A DNA stretch of 12,181 nucleotides from Sphingomonadaceae bacterium (GCA_014380205.1 JACMKH010000081.1:1-12181); one strand, 5' to 3'. Counted from the first letter of the stretch, positions 1 through 6,412 are shown. Notes: generated from the sequence alone by a model not told the origin. Numbers and translations are program-made.

Positions 1-524
1 AGACCATCGCCGCGACCGTCGCGGCCTCGCCCGACCACAGCACGCTCGCGAACGCGGTGCGCCAGGCCCAGCTGGTCGAGCGGCTCTCGGCGGCAGGGCC
101 GGTAACGCTGTTCGCGCCCACCAACGAGGCCTTCGCGGCCTATGGGCAGGAGACGATCAGCGCGTTGATGCAGCCCGCCGCGCAGCAGCAACTCACCGAG
201 ATACTGAGCTATCACATCGTCGCCGAATCGCTCGATCTCGCCGCGCTCACCACGCGCGCCGAGGCCGGCGGCGGAACCTTCACGCTGACCAGCGTCGAGG
301 GCTCGCCGATCGTCGTGCGGCTCGATCAGGGCGCGATCTCGCTCACCGACGAGCGCGGCGGAACGATCTTTGTCTCCGAGGCCGACATGCGCCAGTCGAA
401 CGGCGTGATCCATTCGACCAACGGCGTCCTGTTCACCAACCCGCCCGCCGAGGCGGCGGCGGCCGAGCCAGCCGTGCCCGCGACCGCGGAGCCCGCGCCG
501 ACCGAACCGGCGCCGGCCGGGTAA
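1..524 (+). CDS. Fasciclin (FAS1) domain protein, 5' end missing
   Basis: The frame is open from the left edge (first whole codon at base 3) to TAA at 522-524, so the true start lies outside the window; the GTG at 57 is inside the domain and is not the start. The visible 173 residues are a FAS1 domain with both hallmark boxes. The first is TLFAPTNEAF, about 35 residues in, followed by a YHIV stretch. The second is NGVIHSTNGVLF near the end. The last 45 or so residues are an Ala/Pro/Glu-rich low-complexity tail, probably an extracytoplasmic linker. FAS1 proteins are usually secreted or surface-anchored and mediate adhesion, but bacterial ones are often uncharacterised. Any signal peptide would lie upstream. 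The family call is secure; the specific role is unknown. Confidence 0.9.
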   Translation, partial: TIAATVAASPDHSTLANAVRQAQLVERLSAAGPVTLFAPTNEAFAAYGQETISALMQPAAQQQLTEILSYHIVAESLDLAALTTRAEAGGGTFTLTSVEGSPIVVRLDQGAISLTDERGGTIFVSEADMRQSNGVIHSTNGVLFTNPPAEAAAAEPAVPATAEPAPTEPAPAG

Positions 525-551
525 TGGATCGACCACGCGGTAGATTGGAAA

Positions 552-573
552 GGGCGTCGCCGCGGCGGCGCCC
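552..573. terminator. GC-rich hairpin between convergent genes
   Basis: GGGCGTCGC (552-560) pairs with GCGGCGCCC (565-573) over 9 bp with one G-U pair and a CGCG loop. It sits in the 57-base gap between the stop of the fasciclin gene and the stop of moaE, where a shared terminator is expected. There is no T tract on the + side. On the minus strand the stem is followed by CTTTCC, so it looks more like an intrinsic terminator for moaE than for the fasciclin gene. Confidence 0.5.
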
Positions 574-581
574 CTCCGAGT

Positions 582-1034
582 TCAGGCGCGGCTCTCCCAA
601 CGCGCAGCCGCCTGGCTATCGGCTTCGCGAGGCTCGACCCAACTCGCCCCGCCCCCCGCGCGATGCTCACGTTTCCAGAAAGGCGCCCGCGTTTTAAGCC
701 AATCGATGAGGAATTGCATCGCCTTGATCGCCGCGCCGCGACGCGACGCCGCGACGCCGATGAAGACGATGCGTTCCCCCGGCGCGAGGCGGCCGTGGCG
801 GTGGACGACGGTGAGCCCGAGCAGCGGCCATCGCGCCGCCGCCTGCTCGGCGATCCCGGTCATAGCCGCGAGCGTCATCTCGGGATAGTGCTCGAGCTCG
901 AGCGCGATCAGCGCATCGTCGCCGCGCACGATTCCCGTGAAGCTCGCCACCGCGCCACCGCCGAGGCCTTCGAGCGCCGCGAGCTCGACAGCGACGTCGA
1001 TGTCAGTGGTGCCCAGGCGGACGTCGGGGATCAT
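582..1034 (-). CDS. moaE: Molybdopterin synthase catalytic subunit MoaE
   Basis: MoaE is the large subunit of molybdopterin synthase. It uses thiocarboxylated MoaD as sulfur donor to turn cyclic pyranopterin monophosphate into molybdopterin in the cytoplasm. The 150-residue protein has the family landmarks: GAVASFTGIVR (27-37), HRHGRLAPGE (78-87) and the active-site segment LKTRAPFWKRE (113-123). K114 and K121 in that segment match the two conserved catalytic lysines. Length is normal for the family. The start ATG overlaps the last codons of moaD by 4 bases (ATGA, 1031-1034), implying translational coupling and equal production of the two subunits. The last 25 or so residues are variable. No other moa gene is in the window. 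Confidence 0.96.
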   Translation of the reverse strand: MIPDVRLGTTDIDVAVELAALEGLGGGAVASFTGIVRGDDALIALELEHYPEMTLAAMTGIAEQAAARWPLLGLTVVHRHGRLAPGERIVFIGVAASRRGAAIKAMQFLIDWLKTRAPFWKREHRAGGGASWVEPREADSQAAARWESRA

Positions 1035-1288
1035 CCCCCGGTCACCGGCGGGAAGATCGCGATCTCTTTCGCCCCCGCGATGGGCGCATCCATCGCAACG
1101 AAACGCTGGTCGACCGCCGCGCGTAGCCGGTCGAGCTGGCCGAGCGCCTCGGCATAGCCTCCACCTCGCCCCGCCAGCCAGACGATCAGCTCAAAGACAG
1201 TTGCGACATCCTCGGGCGGCTCGACGCTTTCGCCATCCTTGCCAATCGCCTCGCGCACCCAGGCGAAATAAACCAGATCGAGCGTCAT
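1031..1288 (-). CDS. moaD: Molybdopterin synthase sulfur carrier subunit MoaD
   Basis: MoaD is the small ubiquitin-fold sulfur carrier of molybdopterin synthase. Its C-terminal glycine is adenylated by MoeB and thiocarboxylated, and the tail then inserts into the MoaE active site. The 85-residue protein begins with the beta-grasp strand LDLVYFAWVREAIG and ends with the diagnostic Phe-Pro-Pro-Val-Thr-Gly-Gly tail, with nothing after the Gly-Gly, as required for activation. It starts 7 bases after the pgsA stop, with a purine-rich GAGGGCGGG upstream of the ATG, and overlaps moaE by 4 bases. All three genes are therefore probably one transcript. Confidence 0.95.
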   Translation of the reverse strand: MTLDLVYFAWVREAIGKDGESVEPPEDVATVFELIVWLAGRGGGYAEALGQLDRLRAAVDQRFVAMDAPIAGAKEIAIFPPVTGG

Positions 1289-1295
1289 CCCGCCC

Positions 1296-1880
1296 TCATT
1301 CCATGTGCTTGAGGCCGACGCGCATATAGTCCCAGCCCGTGACCAGCGTGAGCGCGGCGGCCGCCCACAGCGTGACCAGCCCGACCGTCCGCGCCCAGAA
1401 AAAATCCTCCCACCGCGCGTCGACCACCGCGCCGCCGAGGATCAGCGCGCCGAGCGAGACCATCTGGAAGGTCGTCTTCCACTTGGCGAGCCGCGACACC
1501 GGCACCGAGACGCGCAGCCCTGCGAGGAACTCGCGCAGCCCCGAGACCATGATCTCGCGCAACAGGATGATCATCGCCGCGATGACGTGCCAGCTGGCGA
1601 TGATCGGCGCCGCCCCATCCTCGTGGGTGAACGCCATCAGCATCACGATCACCGACACGACCATGATCTTGTCGGCGATCGGATCGAGGAACACGCCGAG
1701 CTTCGAGACCGTCCCCTGCGAGCGCGCGAGATAGCCGTCGAGATAGTCGGTCGCGCCGACGATGCAGTAGAGCGTGAACGCAAGCAGATAGCCGAGCCAG
1801 CCCGGATTCCACAGCAGGAAGACGAGGATCGGCACCGCGAAGATGCGCGAAAGCGTGAGGATGTTTGGCAGCGTCAGCAT
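1296..1880 (-). CDS. pgsA: CDP-diacylglycerol-glycerol-3-phosphate 3-phosphatidyltransferase
   Basis: PgsA transfers a phosphatidyl group from CDP-diacylglycerol to glycerol-3-phosphate, the committed step to phosphatidylglycerol and cardiolipin at the inner membrane. The 194-residue protein opens with LTLPNILTLSRI, typical of PgsA. It carries the complete CDP-alcohol phosphotransferase signature D-x2-D-G-x2-A-R-x8-G-x3-D-x3-D, with D45, D48, G49, A52, R53, G62, D66 and D70 all present. Several hydrophobic segments follow, as expected of a polytopic enzyme. The start is the ATG at 1880, which gives the standard N-terminus; the Shine-Dalgarno is weak (GGCAGG about ten bases upstream). It is the first gene of the pgsA-moaD-moaE cluster and diverges from the MFS gene across a 99-base gap that must hold both promoters. 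Confidence 0.96.
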   Translation of the reverse strand: MLTLPNILTLSRIFAVPILVFLLWNPGWLGYLLAFTLYCIVGATDYLDGYLARSQGTVSKLGVFLDPIADKIMVVSVIVMLMAFTHEDGAAPIIASWHVIAAMIILLREIMVSGLREFLAGLRVSVPVSRLAKWKTTFQMVSLGALILGGAVVDARWEDFFWARTVGLVTLWAAAALTLVTGWDYMRVGLKHME

Positions 1881-1979
1881 GCGCGCGCCTGCCTAGCCGA
1901 TTTCGCGCCGAGGGCAATGGCGCGGGTCGCGGCTCGGCTTGGCGCATCGCCGGGCAGCCGCTATGTCCCGCGCACGCCC

Positions 1980-3299
1980 ATGCAAATCTCCCCCTCGCTC
2001 GTCCTTACCCGCCGCTTCGGCCCGCTGTTCGCGACGCAGATGCTGGGCGCGTTCAACGACAATCTGTTCAAGACCGTGATGGTGCTGTTCGTCACCTATG
2101 CGGTGTTCGACAATCCCGCGATCGAGACCCAGTTCAACGCGATCGCGACCGGCCTGTTTATCCTCCCCTTCTTCCTGCTTTCCGCGCTCTCGGGCCAGCT
2201 CGCCGACACGCGCGACAAGGCGAAGATCGTCCGGCTGGTCAAGACCGCCGAGATTCTGATCATGCTCGTCGGCGCGACCGGCATCATGCTCTCGAGCATC
2301 GCGCTGATGCTGAGCGCGGTGTTCGCGATGGGCATCCACTCGACCTTTTTCGGCCCGATCAAATATGCGCTGCTCCCCCAGCATCTCGCGCCTGAGGAGG
2401 TGCTCGGGGGGACCGGGCTGGTGGAGGCGGGGACCTATATCGCGATCCTCGGCGGCACCCTCCTCGCCGGGCTGATCTACGATCTCAAGGCCGTCTCCGC
2501 CGCCGCCGTGCTGCTCATCGCGGGCATCGGCTGGGTCAGCGCACGCTTCGTCCCGCCTGCGCCGCCGATCCTCGTCGACGGCCGCGCCCCGCCAATCGAC
2601 TTTCACGTCGTCCGCTCGTCGTGGCGGCTCGTGTCGGAGACAATGCACATCCGTCGCTTGTTTCTCGCGATAATCGCGATCAGCTTCTTTTGGGCGATCG
2701 GATCGGTGCTCATCGTCGAGTTCCCGCCGTTGGTGAAGAACACGCTAACCGCCGACGGGCGCGTCGCCAGCCTGTTCCTCGGCATCTTTTCCGTGGGTAT
2801 CGCGATCGGCTCGATCGTGATCAACCGGCTGCTGGCAGGGCGGGTCTCGGCGCGGTTCGCGCCGCCCGCCGTGATCCTCATGGGCGGCTTCGTGATACTG
2901 CTCTATTTCGTCGCGGCGAGCTGGGACCGGCTGCCCGGCGAGCAGCTCTATTCGTTCGGCGCGTTCATGGCGCACCCGGGCGCGCCGCTGTTGATCGTCA
3001 GCCTGCTCGGCGTCGCGGTGTGCGGCGGCGCGTTCGTCGTCCCGCTCTACGCTTTCATCACGACCACCGTGCCCAAGGACCGCACCGCGCGCACCGTTGC
3101 GGCGAACAACATCGTCAATTCAGGCGCGATGGTGCTCGGCTCGCTCGTGATGATGGGCTTGAGCGCGGTCGGGGTCTCGGTCACCGACGCCCTGCTCGTC
3201 GTCTCGGTGATGTGCGTGTTCTCCGCGTGGATCGCGTGGCGGCTGCACAAGGCGTGCGACGGCCCGCTCGCGACCCCGCTCGCCTCGATGGCCGAATGA
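1980..3299 (+). CDS. MFS transporter, LplT/Aas-like (putative lysophospholipid transporter)
   Basis: This is a major facilitator of 439 residues with about 12 hydrophobic segments. Its N-terminus (GPLFATQMLGAFNDNLFKT) and the FFGPIKYALLPQHL and GLVEAGTYIAILGG motifs in the fourth to sixth helices resemble LplT. They also resemble the transporter domain of long Aas-type fusions, in which MFS, acyltransferase and acyl-ACP synthetase domains are joined. LplT flips lysophospholipids inward for re-acylation. Here the protein ends after the MFS domain with no acyltransferase or synthetase, so the substrate is uncertain. The ATG at 1980 begins directly before the conserved part. An in-frame ATG at 1917, with a nearby GAGGG, would add 21 residues and cannot be excluded. 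The stop at 3297-3299 directly abuts that of the next, convergent gene. Confidence 0.88.
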   Translation: MQISPSLVLTRRFGPLFATQMLGAFNDNLFKTVMVLFVTYAVFDNPAIETQFNAIATGLFILPFFLLSALSGQLADTRDKAKIVRLVKTAEILIMLVGATGIMLSSIALMLSAVFAMGIHSTFFGPIKYALLPQHLAPEEVLGGTGLVEAGTYIAILGGTLLAGLIYDLKAVSAAAVLLIAGIGWVSARFVPPAPPILVDGRAPPIDFHVVRSSWRLVSETMHIRRLFLAIIAISFFWAIGSVLIVEFPPLVKNTLTADGRVASLFLGIFSVGIAIGSIVINRLLAGRVSARFAPPAVILMGGFVILLYFVAASWDRLPGEQLYSFGAFMAHPGAPLLIVSLLGVAVCGGAFVVPLYAFITTTVPKDRTARTVAANNIVNSGAMVLGSLVMMGLSAVGVSVTDALLVVSVMCVFSAWIAWRLHKACDGPLATPLASMAE

Positions 3300-3491
3300 T
3301 CAGCCGATCAAGGTCAGAAAGAAGACGAATCCCCCCGCCCAGGTGATCGTGAACAGCCGCATGTTCTCTGCGATCTCGCTCCGCATGGGAAGCCGGATCG
3401 GCCGTTCGGGCGGGGCGCGAAACACCGATTGGCGCTTGATCAGCGCTGCGGTGAGTGGCGGATAGCGGCGCTGCGCCCGTGCCTCTTGCAT
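3300..3491 (-). CDS. Small single-span membrane protein, unknown function
   Basis: This is a 63-residue reading frame. The first 45 or so residues are polar and rich in Arg and Pro (PPLTAALIKRQSVFRAPPER, then RLPMRSEIAEN). One C-terminal hydrophobic segment follows, WAGGFVFFLTLIG, which runs to the end. This suggests a tail-anchored membrane protein with a basic cytoplasmic part. No Shine-Dalgarno is evident before the ATG at 3491. The in-frame ATG at residue 36 would give a 28-residue peptide that keeps the hydrophobic tail. The TGA shares no bases with the stop of the convergent MFS gene, but there is no gap between them. I do not recognise a named family. The clean polar/hydrophobic partition and a long frame with no competing gene favour a real gene. 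Confidence 0.6.
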   Translation of the reverse strand: MQEARAQRRYPPLTAALIKRQSVFRAPPERPIRLPMRSEIAENMRLFTITWAGGFVFFLTLIG

Positions 3492-3580
3492 AGGCGCGGG
3501 TTAAGGTTTCGTTTACGATTCGCGCTAGCAATTCCTATGGTTAAGCGCCATGGCGCCTGTCCCGGACTGGCACGGCGTTG

Positions 3581-3630
3581 GCCTTCGCCCTCGCGGAGTC
3601 CGGCTGGCTTGCCGTAGCTTTAGCGAAGGC
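3581..3630. repeat. Inverted repeat just downstream of tRNA-Ala
   Basis: GCCTTCGC at 3581-3588 is the exact reverse complement of GCGAAGGC at 3623-3630, with 34 bases between, and the right arm abuts the CCA end of tRNA-Ala. Read on the minus strand the tRNA is followed at once by GCCTTCGCTAAAGCTACGGC. This may be a tRNA 3' trailer hairpin or a copy of a dispersed intergenic repeat. No T tract follows, so a terminator role is unproven. Confidence 0.5.
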
Positions 3631-3706
3631 TGGTGGAGCCGAGGGGGATCGAACCCCTGACCTCTACACTGCCAGTGTAGCGCTCTCCCAGCTGAGCTAC
3701 GGCCCC
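3631..3706 (-). tRNA. tRNA-Ala (anticodon GGC)
   Basis: The minus strand folds into a complete 76-base cloverleaf. The acceptor stem GGGGCCG pairs with CGGCTCC. The D arm contains AGCTCAGCTGGGAGAGC, and the anticodon stem CTACA/TGTAG encloses the loop CTGGCAG, giving anticodon GGC. The T arm has AGGGG-TTCGATC-CCCCT. The third acceptor pair is G3-U70, the classic alanine identity element. Discriminator A73 is followed by a genome-encoded CCA (ending at 3631). The anticodon lies at 3671-3673 on the + strand. Confidence 0.97.
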
Positions 3707-3713
3707 ATCGGAT

Positions 3714-3734
3714 CCCCGCGCAACGCCGGCGGGG
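3714..3734. other. 6-bp hairpin upstream of tRNA-Ala
   Basis: CCCCGC (3714-3719) pairs with GCGGGG (3729-3734) around a 9-base loop, 7 bases upstream of the mature tRNA-Ala 5' end on the minus strand. It may lie in the precursor leader removed by RNase P, or be a chance product of high GC. Confidence 0.3.
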
Positions 3735-3750
3735 CTGGTTCAGGCCGCGG

Positions 3751-3779
3751 GATTTAGCTGCGGCGGCGCCCTGAGGCAA
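3751..3779 (-). promoter_or_regulatory. Possible sigma-70 promoter for tRNA-Ala
   Basis: On the minus strand TTGCCT (3779-3774) and TAAATC (3756-3751) are 17 bases apart. The -35 is a fair match and the -10 a weak one (3 of 6). Transcription would start near 3744, giving a precursor leader of about 38 bases before tRNA-Ala. It is the best candidate in the 85-base gap. Confidence 0.3.
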
Positions 3780-3791
3780 GCACCGCGGGCG

Positions 3792-4118
3792 TCAGTGATC
3801 CTCGCCCTTGTCGGCGTCGCCGGTGTCCAGCTGGATGTCGTCGCCGTCGACGATGTCGACCTCGTCGTCGGGGTTGGTCTCGGCGTCCTCGTCGATGTCG
3901 AGATCGGCGTCATCCGCCAGATCGGCGTTCTCCTTCTCAGGCTCGACCGCCTTCTTCGGATCCTCGAAGGGCATCGGCTGCTTGGACTTGAGCACGGGCT
4001 CGGGCTCCCAGATCGCGCCGCAGGTGATGCAGCCGACGGGATCCTCCTTGCCGAGGTCGTAAAACCGCGTGCCGCATTTGGGGCAGGCCCTTTTGGTGCC
4101 CCACTCAGGCTTGACCAT
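3792..4118 (-). CDS. TIGR02300-type zinc-ribbon protein with acidic tail
   Basis: This 108-residue protein matches the TIGR02300 family, known from alphaproteobacteria, whose function is not established. The N-terminal 40 residues hold two Cys pairs, C12-x2-C15 (CPKC) and C30-x2-C33 (CITC), with the family core FYDLGKEDPVGC between them; this is a likely zinc ribbon. From about residue 55 the chain is strongly acidic with many Asp-Glu runs and is probably disordered. I start at the ATG at 4118 (MVKPEWGTKRACPKCG), where similarity to the family begins. An upstream in-frame start at 4187 would add 23 basic residues and looks spurious. The gene is divergent from aroA across 100 bases and lies upstream of tRNA-Ala on the same strand. 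Confidence 0.88.
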   Translation of the reverse strand: MVKPEWGTKRACPKCGTRFYDLGKEDPVGCITCGAIWEPEPVLKSKQPMPFEDPKKAVEPEKENADLADDADLDIDEDAETNPDDEVDIVDGDDIQLDTGDADKGEDH

Positions 4119-4156
4119 GAGCTCTCGATGCCTTTCGGATAGGTGGAATTTCGCCG

Positions 4157-4180
4157 GGCGCGCCCGCGAAGCGGCGCGCC
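4157..4180. repeat. Two copies of the palindrome GGCGCGCC
   Basis: The self-complementary octamer GGCGCGCC occurs at 4157-4164 and again at 4173-4180, with 8 bases between. The starts are 16 bases apart, in the divergent gap between the TIGR02300-type gene and aroA. The first copy extends to a 10-base palindrome (4156-4165). The pair could fold into an 8-bp hairpin or form a double operator. The bases are directly visible; the role is unknown. Confidence 0.45.
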
Positions 4181-4218
4181 TTGCCACATGGTGGGGCGGG
4201 TGTCAAAAGCCAACCCCC

Positions 4219-5541
4219 GTGAGCGAAAGCCCCCTTCCCCACGCCTTTTCCGCCTCGGGCCCGCTGCGCGGAAGCGTGCGCGTTCCGGGCGACAAATCGA
4301 TCAGCCACCGCGCGCTGATGCTCGCGAGCCTCGCGATCGGCGAGAGCCGGATCGAGGGGCTGCTCGAGGGCGAGGACGTGCTCGCCACCGCCGCCGCGCT
4401 CCGCGCGATGGGCGCCGATATCGCGCGCGGCGAGGATGGCGTCTGGCGACTTCACGGCGTCGGCGTAGGCGGGCTGCTCCAGCCCGAGACCGCGCTCGCC
4501 ATGGGCAATTCGGGCACCTCGACCCGCCTTCTGATGGGACTTCTCGCCAGCCACGCGATCACGGCGACCTTCACCGGAGATGCCTCGCTTTCGAGGCGCC
4601 CGATGGGACGCGTGATCGAGCCTCTCAGCCTGATGGGCGCCGATTTCACCGCGAGCCCCGGCGGGACGCTCCCGCTCACCATGCGCGGCCTCTGCCCCGC
4701 GGTCCCGATAAGCTACCGCCTCCCGGTCGCCTCGGCCCAGGTCAAGTCGGCGATCCTCCTCGCCGGCCTCAACGCCCCCGGCGTCACGCGCCTGATCGAA
4801 CCCGTCCCCACGCGCGACCACAGCGAGCGCATGCTCGCCGGCTTCGGCGCGAAGCTGGAGATCGGCGAGGAGGATGGCGCGCGGACCATCGCGATCCACG
4901 GCGAAGCCGAGCTGAAGCCCCAAGCGCTTGCCATCCCCGGCGACCCCTCCTCGGCCGCCTTCCCGCTCGTCGCCGCGCTGCTCGTCCCCGGCAGCGAGGT
5001 CACGGTCGAGAATGTCGGCGTCAACCCGACGCGCGCCGGCCTGTTCGCCGTGCTCCGCGAGATGGGCGCCAACCTCGTCTTCGCCAATGAGCGCGAGATC
5101 GGCGGCGAGCCCGTCGCCGACATCACCGCGCGCCACTCCGCGCTCATCGGAATCGAGGTTCCTCCAGATATCGCCCCCAGCATGATCGACGAATTCCCCA
5201 TCCTTTTCGTCGCCGCCGCGCTCGCCCAGGGCCGCACCGTCACGCGCGGGCTCGAGGAGCTTCGCGTCAAGGAATCGGACCGTCTCGCGACCATGGCCGA
5301 GGGCCTCCGCGCGATCGGCGCGCGCGTCGAGGAGCGCGCGGACGGGCTGGTGATCGACGGCACGGGCAGCGAAGTGCTGCCGGGGGGAGCGACTGTCGCC
5401 ACGCACCTCGACCACCGCGTCGCGATGAGCTTCGCGGTGGCGGGCCTGGCGAGCCGCGCGATCGTGACGATCGACGACACCATACCCGTCGCGACGAGCT
5501 TTCCAGGCTTCGAAGCAATGCTTGGAGGGCTGAGCGCATGA
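4219..5541 (+). CDS. aroA: 3-phosphoshikimate 1-carboxyvinyltransferase (EPSP synthase), class II type
   Basis: AroA condenses shikimate-3-phosphate with phosphoenolpyruvate to EPSP, the sixth step of the shikimate pathway to aromatic amino acids, in the cytoplasm. The 440-residue protein has GDKSISHR (24-31), SAQVK (172-176), RDHSE (199-203), NPTR (269-272), the catalytic region with D324 in DEFPILFVAAAL, and RVKESDR with K351 and E352. The combination GDKS, SAQxK, RxHxE and NxTR is that of class II enzymes such as the Agrobacterium CP4 protein. The PEP-site loop reads MGNSGTSTR (95-103). I start at GTG 4219, which gives a short leader before the conserved GPLRGSVRVPGDKS. No Shine-Dalgarno is visible, and only a weak -35/-10 pair (TTGCCA at 4181, CAAAAG at 4204) precedes it, so the message may be nearly leaderless. 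It overlaps the next gene by 4 bases. Confidence 0.97.
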   Translation: MSESPLPHAFSASGPLRGSVRVPGDKSISHRALMLASLAIGESRIEGLLEGEDVLATAAALRAMGADIARGEDGVWRLHGVGVGGLLQPETALAMGNSGTSTRLLMGLLASHAITATFTGDASLSRRPMGRVIEPLSLMGADFTASPGGTLPLTMRGLCPAVPISYRLPVASAQVKSAILLAGLNAPGVTRLIEPVPTRDHSERMLAGFGAKLEIGEEDGARTIAIHGEAELKPQALAIPGDPSSAAFPLVAALLVPGSEVTVENVGVNPTRAGLFAVLREMGANLVFANEREIGGEPVADITARHSALIGIEVPPDIAPSMIDEFPILFVAAALAQGRTVTRGLEELRVKESDRLATMAEGLRAIGARVEERADGLVIDGTGSEVLPGGATVATHLDHRVAMSFAVAGLASRAIVTIDDTIPVATSFPGFEAMLGGLSA

Positions 5542-5798
5542 TAGGCCCCGTCGCCGCCGACATCATCGGCATCGGCGGCAGCGTGATCTTTATCGCCGCC
5601 TTCGCCTACGCCAATCTCTCGGCCGCGCTGAATAAGCCGCTGTTCAACCCGCTCAACCTCGCGGGCGCGGCGCTGCTGCTGATATCGCTCTCGGTCCACT
5701 TCAACCTCGCCGCGGTGATCCTGGAAATTGCCTGGGCGATCATCGCGATCGCCGGACTGATCGGCGCGTGGCGGGCGCGGCCGGAGAGCAACGCATGA
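5538..5798 (+). CDS. Small CBU_0592-like membrane protein
   Basis: This 86-residue, very hydrophobic protein has two or three membrane segments. They fall at about residues 8-27 (IIGIGGSVIFIAAFAYANL), 41-53 (NLAGAALLLISLS) and 58-79 (AAVILEIAWAIIAIAGLIGAW). The pattern of Y, LN-x2-GA-x-LL-x-S, FN and E-x2-W resembles the family NCBI calls CBU_0592, whose function is unknown. A good Shine-Dalgarno (GGAGG, 5524-5528) lies inside the end of aroA. The gene overlaps aroA by ATGA at 5538-5541 and cmk by ATGA at 5795-5798, so its translation is probably coupled on both sides. The position between aroA and cmk is kept by an unrelated gene (ycaL) in E. coli. Family assignment is from memory of the motif. 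Confidence 0.85.
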   Translation: MIGPVAADIIGIGGSVIFIAAFAYANLSAALNKPLFNPLNLAGAALLLISLSVHFNLAAVILEIAWAIIAIAGLIGAWRARPESNA

Positions 5799-6412
5799 TC
5801 ATCGCGGTCGACGGCCCCGCCGCCTCGGGCAAGGGCACGATCGCGCGCGCGCTCGCCGCGCATTTCGGCCTGCTGCATCTCGACACCGGGCTGCTCTACC
5901 GCGCGGTCGCGCTCAACCTGCTCGCGACCGGCGGCGATCCCGAGAGCGAGTTCGCCGCCGCGCGCGCGTGCGACATCTCGCAGATCGACCTCGCCGATCC
6001 CGAGCTCAAGAGTGAGGCGATCGGCGGAGTCGCGTCGCGCATCTCGTCCTACCCGCTGGTCCGCGAGGCGCTGATCGCGCGCCAGAAAAATTTCGCCGCG
6101 CAGCCCGGCGGAGCGGTGCTCGACGGGCGCGACATCGGCACCGTGATCGCGCCCCACGCCGACGCCAAGCTGTACGTCACCGCGAGCCCCGAGATCCGCG
6201 CGCGCCGCCGCCACGCCGAGCTCGGTGACGCGGCCAGCTTCGACCATGTCCTCGCCGACGTCCTCGCCCGCGACGCCCGCGATTCGGAACGCGCTGCCGC
6301 CCCCCTCGTCCGCGCGCCCGATGCCGACTTGCTCGACACGAGCGATCTGACTATATCCGCCGCCGTCCAGCGGGCGGTCGCGCTCGTGGAGGCCCGGACG
6401 GGTAGGCGGTGA
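5795..6412 (+). CDS. cmk: Cytidylate kinase
   Basis: Cmk phosphorylates CMP and dCMP with ATP, recycling pyrimidine nucleotides from RNA and lipid turnover. The protein has 205 residues, a little shorter than the roughly 225 of E. coli. The P-loop GPAASGKGT spans residues 7-15. LDTG-x-LYR (29-36) and DGRDIGT (110-116) are the CMP-binding motifs. The lid-like basic stretch RARRRHAEL follows at about 134-142. The ATG at 5795 gives the standard N-terminus MIIAVDGPAASGKG and has GGAGAG 6 bases upstream. An in-frame start at 5768 lies inside the preceding gene and is disfavoured. It is the third gene of the coupled aroA-membrane protein-cmk run and precedes rpsA as in many proteobacteria. Confidence 0.97.
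   Translation: MIIAVDGPAASGKGTIARALAAHFGLLHLDTGLLYRAVALNLLATGGDPESEFAAARACDISQIDLADPELKSEAIGGVASRISSYPLVREALIARQKNFAAQPGGAVLDGRDIGTVIAPHADAKLYVTASPEIRARRRHAELGDAASFDHVLADVLARDARDSERAAAPLVRAPDADLLDTSDLTISAAVQRAVALVEARTGRR

Noticed and set aside
663..1157. Plus-strand frame opposite moaE and moaD
   Set aside because: MoaE and MoaD carry active-site lysines and the Gly-Gly tail on the other strand; the plus frame has an Arg-rich shadow composition.
1305..1979. Extension of the MFS protein upstream through the pgsA region
   Set aside because: The extra residues are charged low-complexity antisense to pgsA. Family similarity begins just after the ATG at 1980; only the ATG at 1917 remains a possible alternative.
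4119..4187. 23-residue N-terminal extension of the TIGR02300-type protein
   Set aside because: The residues are a basic run crossing the GGCGCGCC palindromes and lie outside the family core, which starts at MVKPEWGTKRACPKCG.
4501..4527. Natural glyphosate resistance of AroA inferred from its class II motifs
   Set aside because: The critical loop has Gly, not the Ala of CP4, so resistance cannot be claimed from sequence alone.
4105..5415. A 436-codon minus-strand frame across aroA
   Set aside because: It is antisense to a fully supported aroA and of low complexity; it arises from the GC-biased third codon position.
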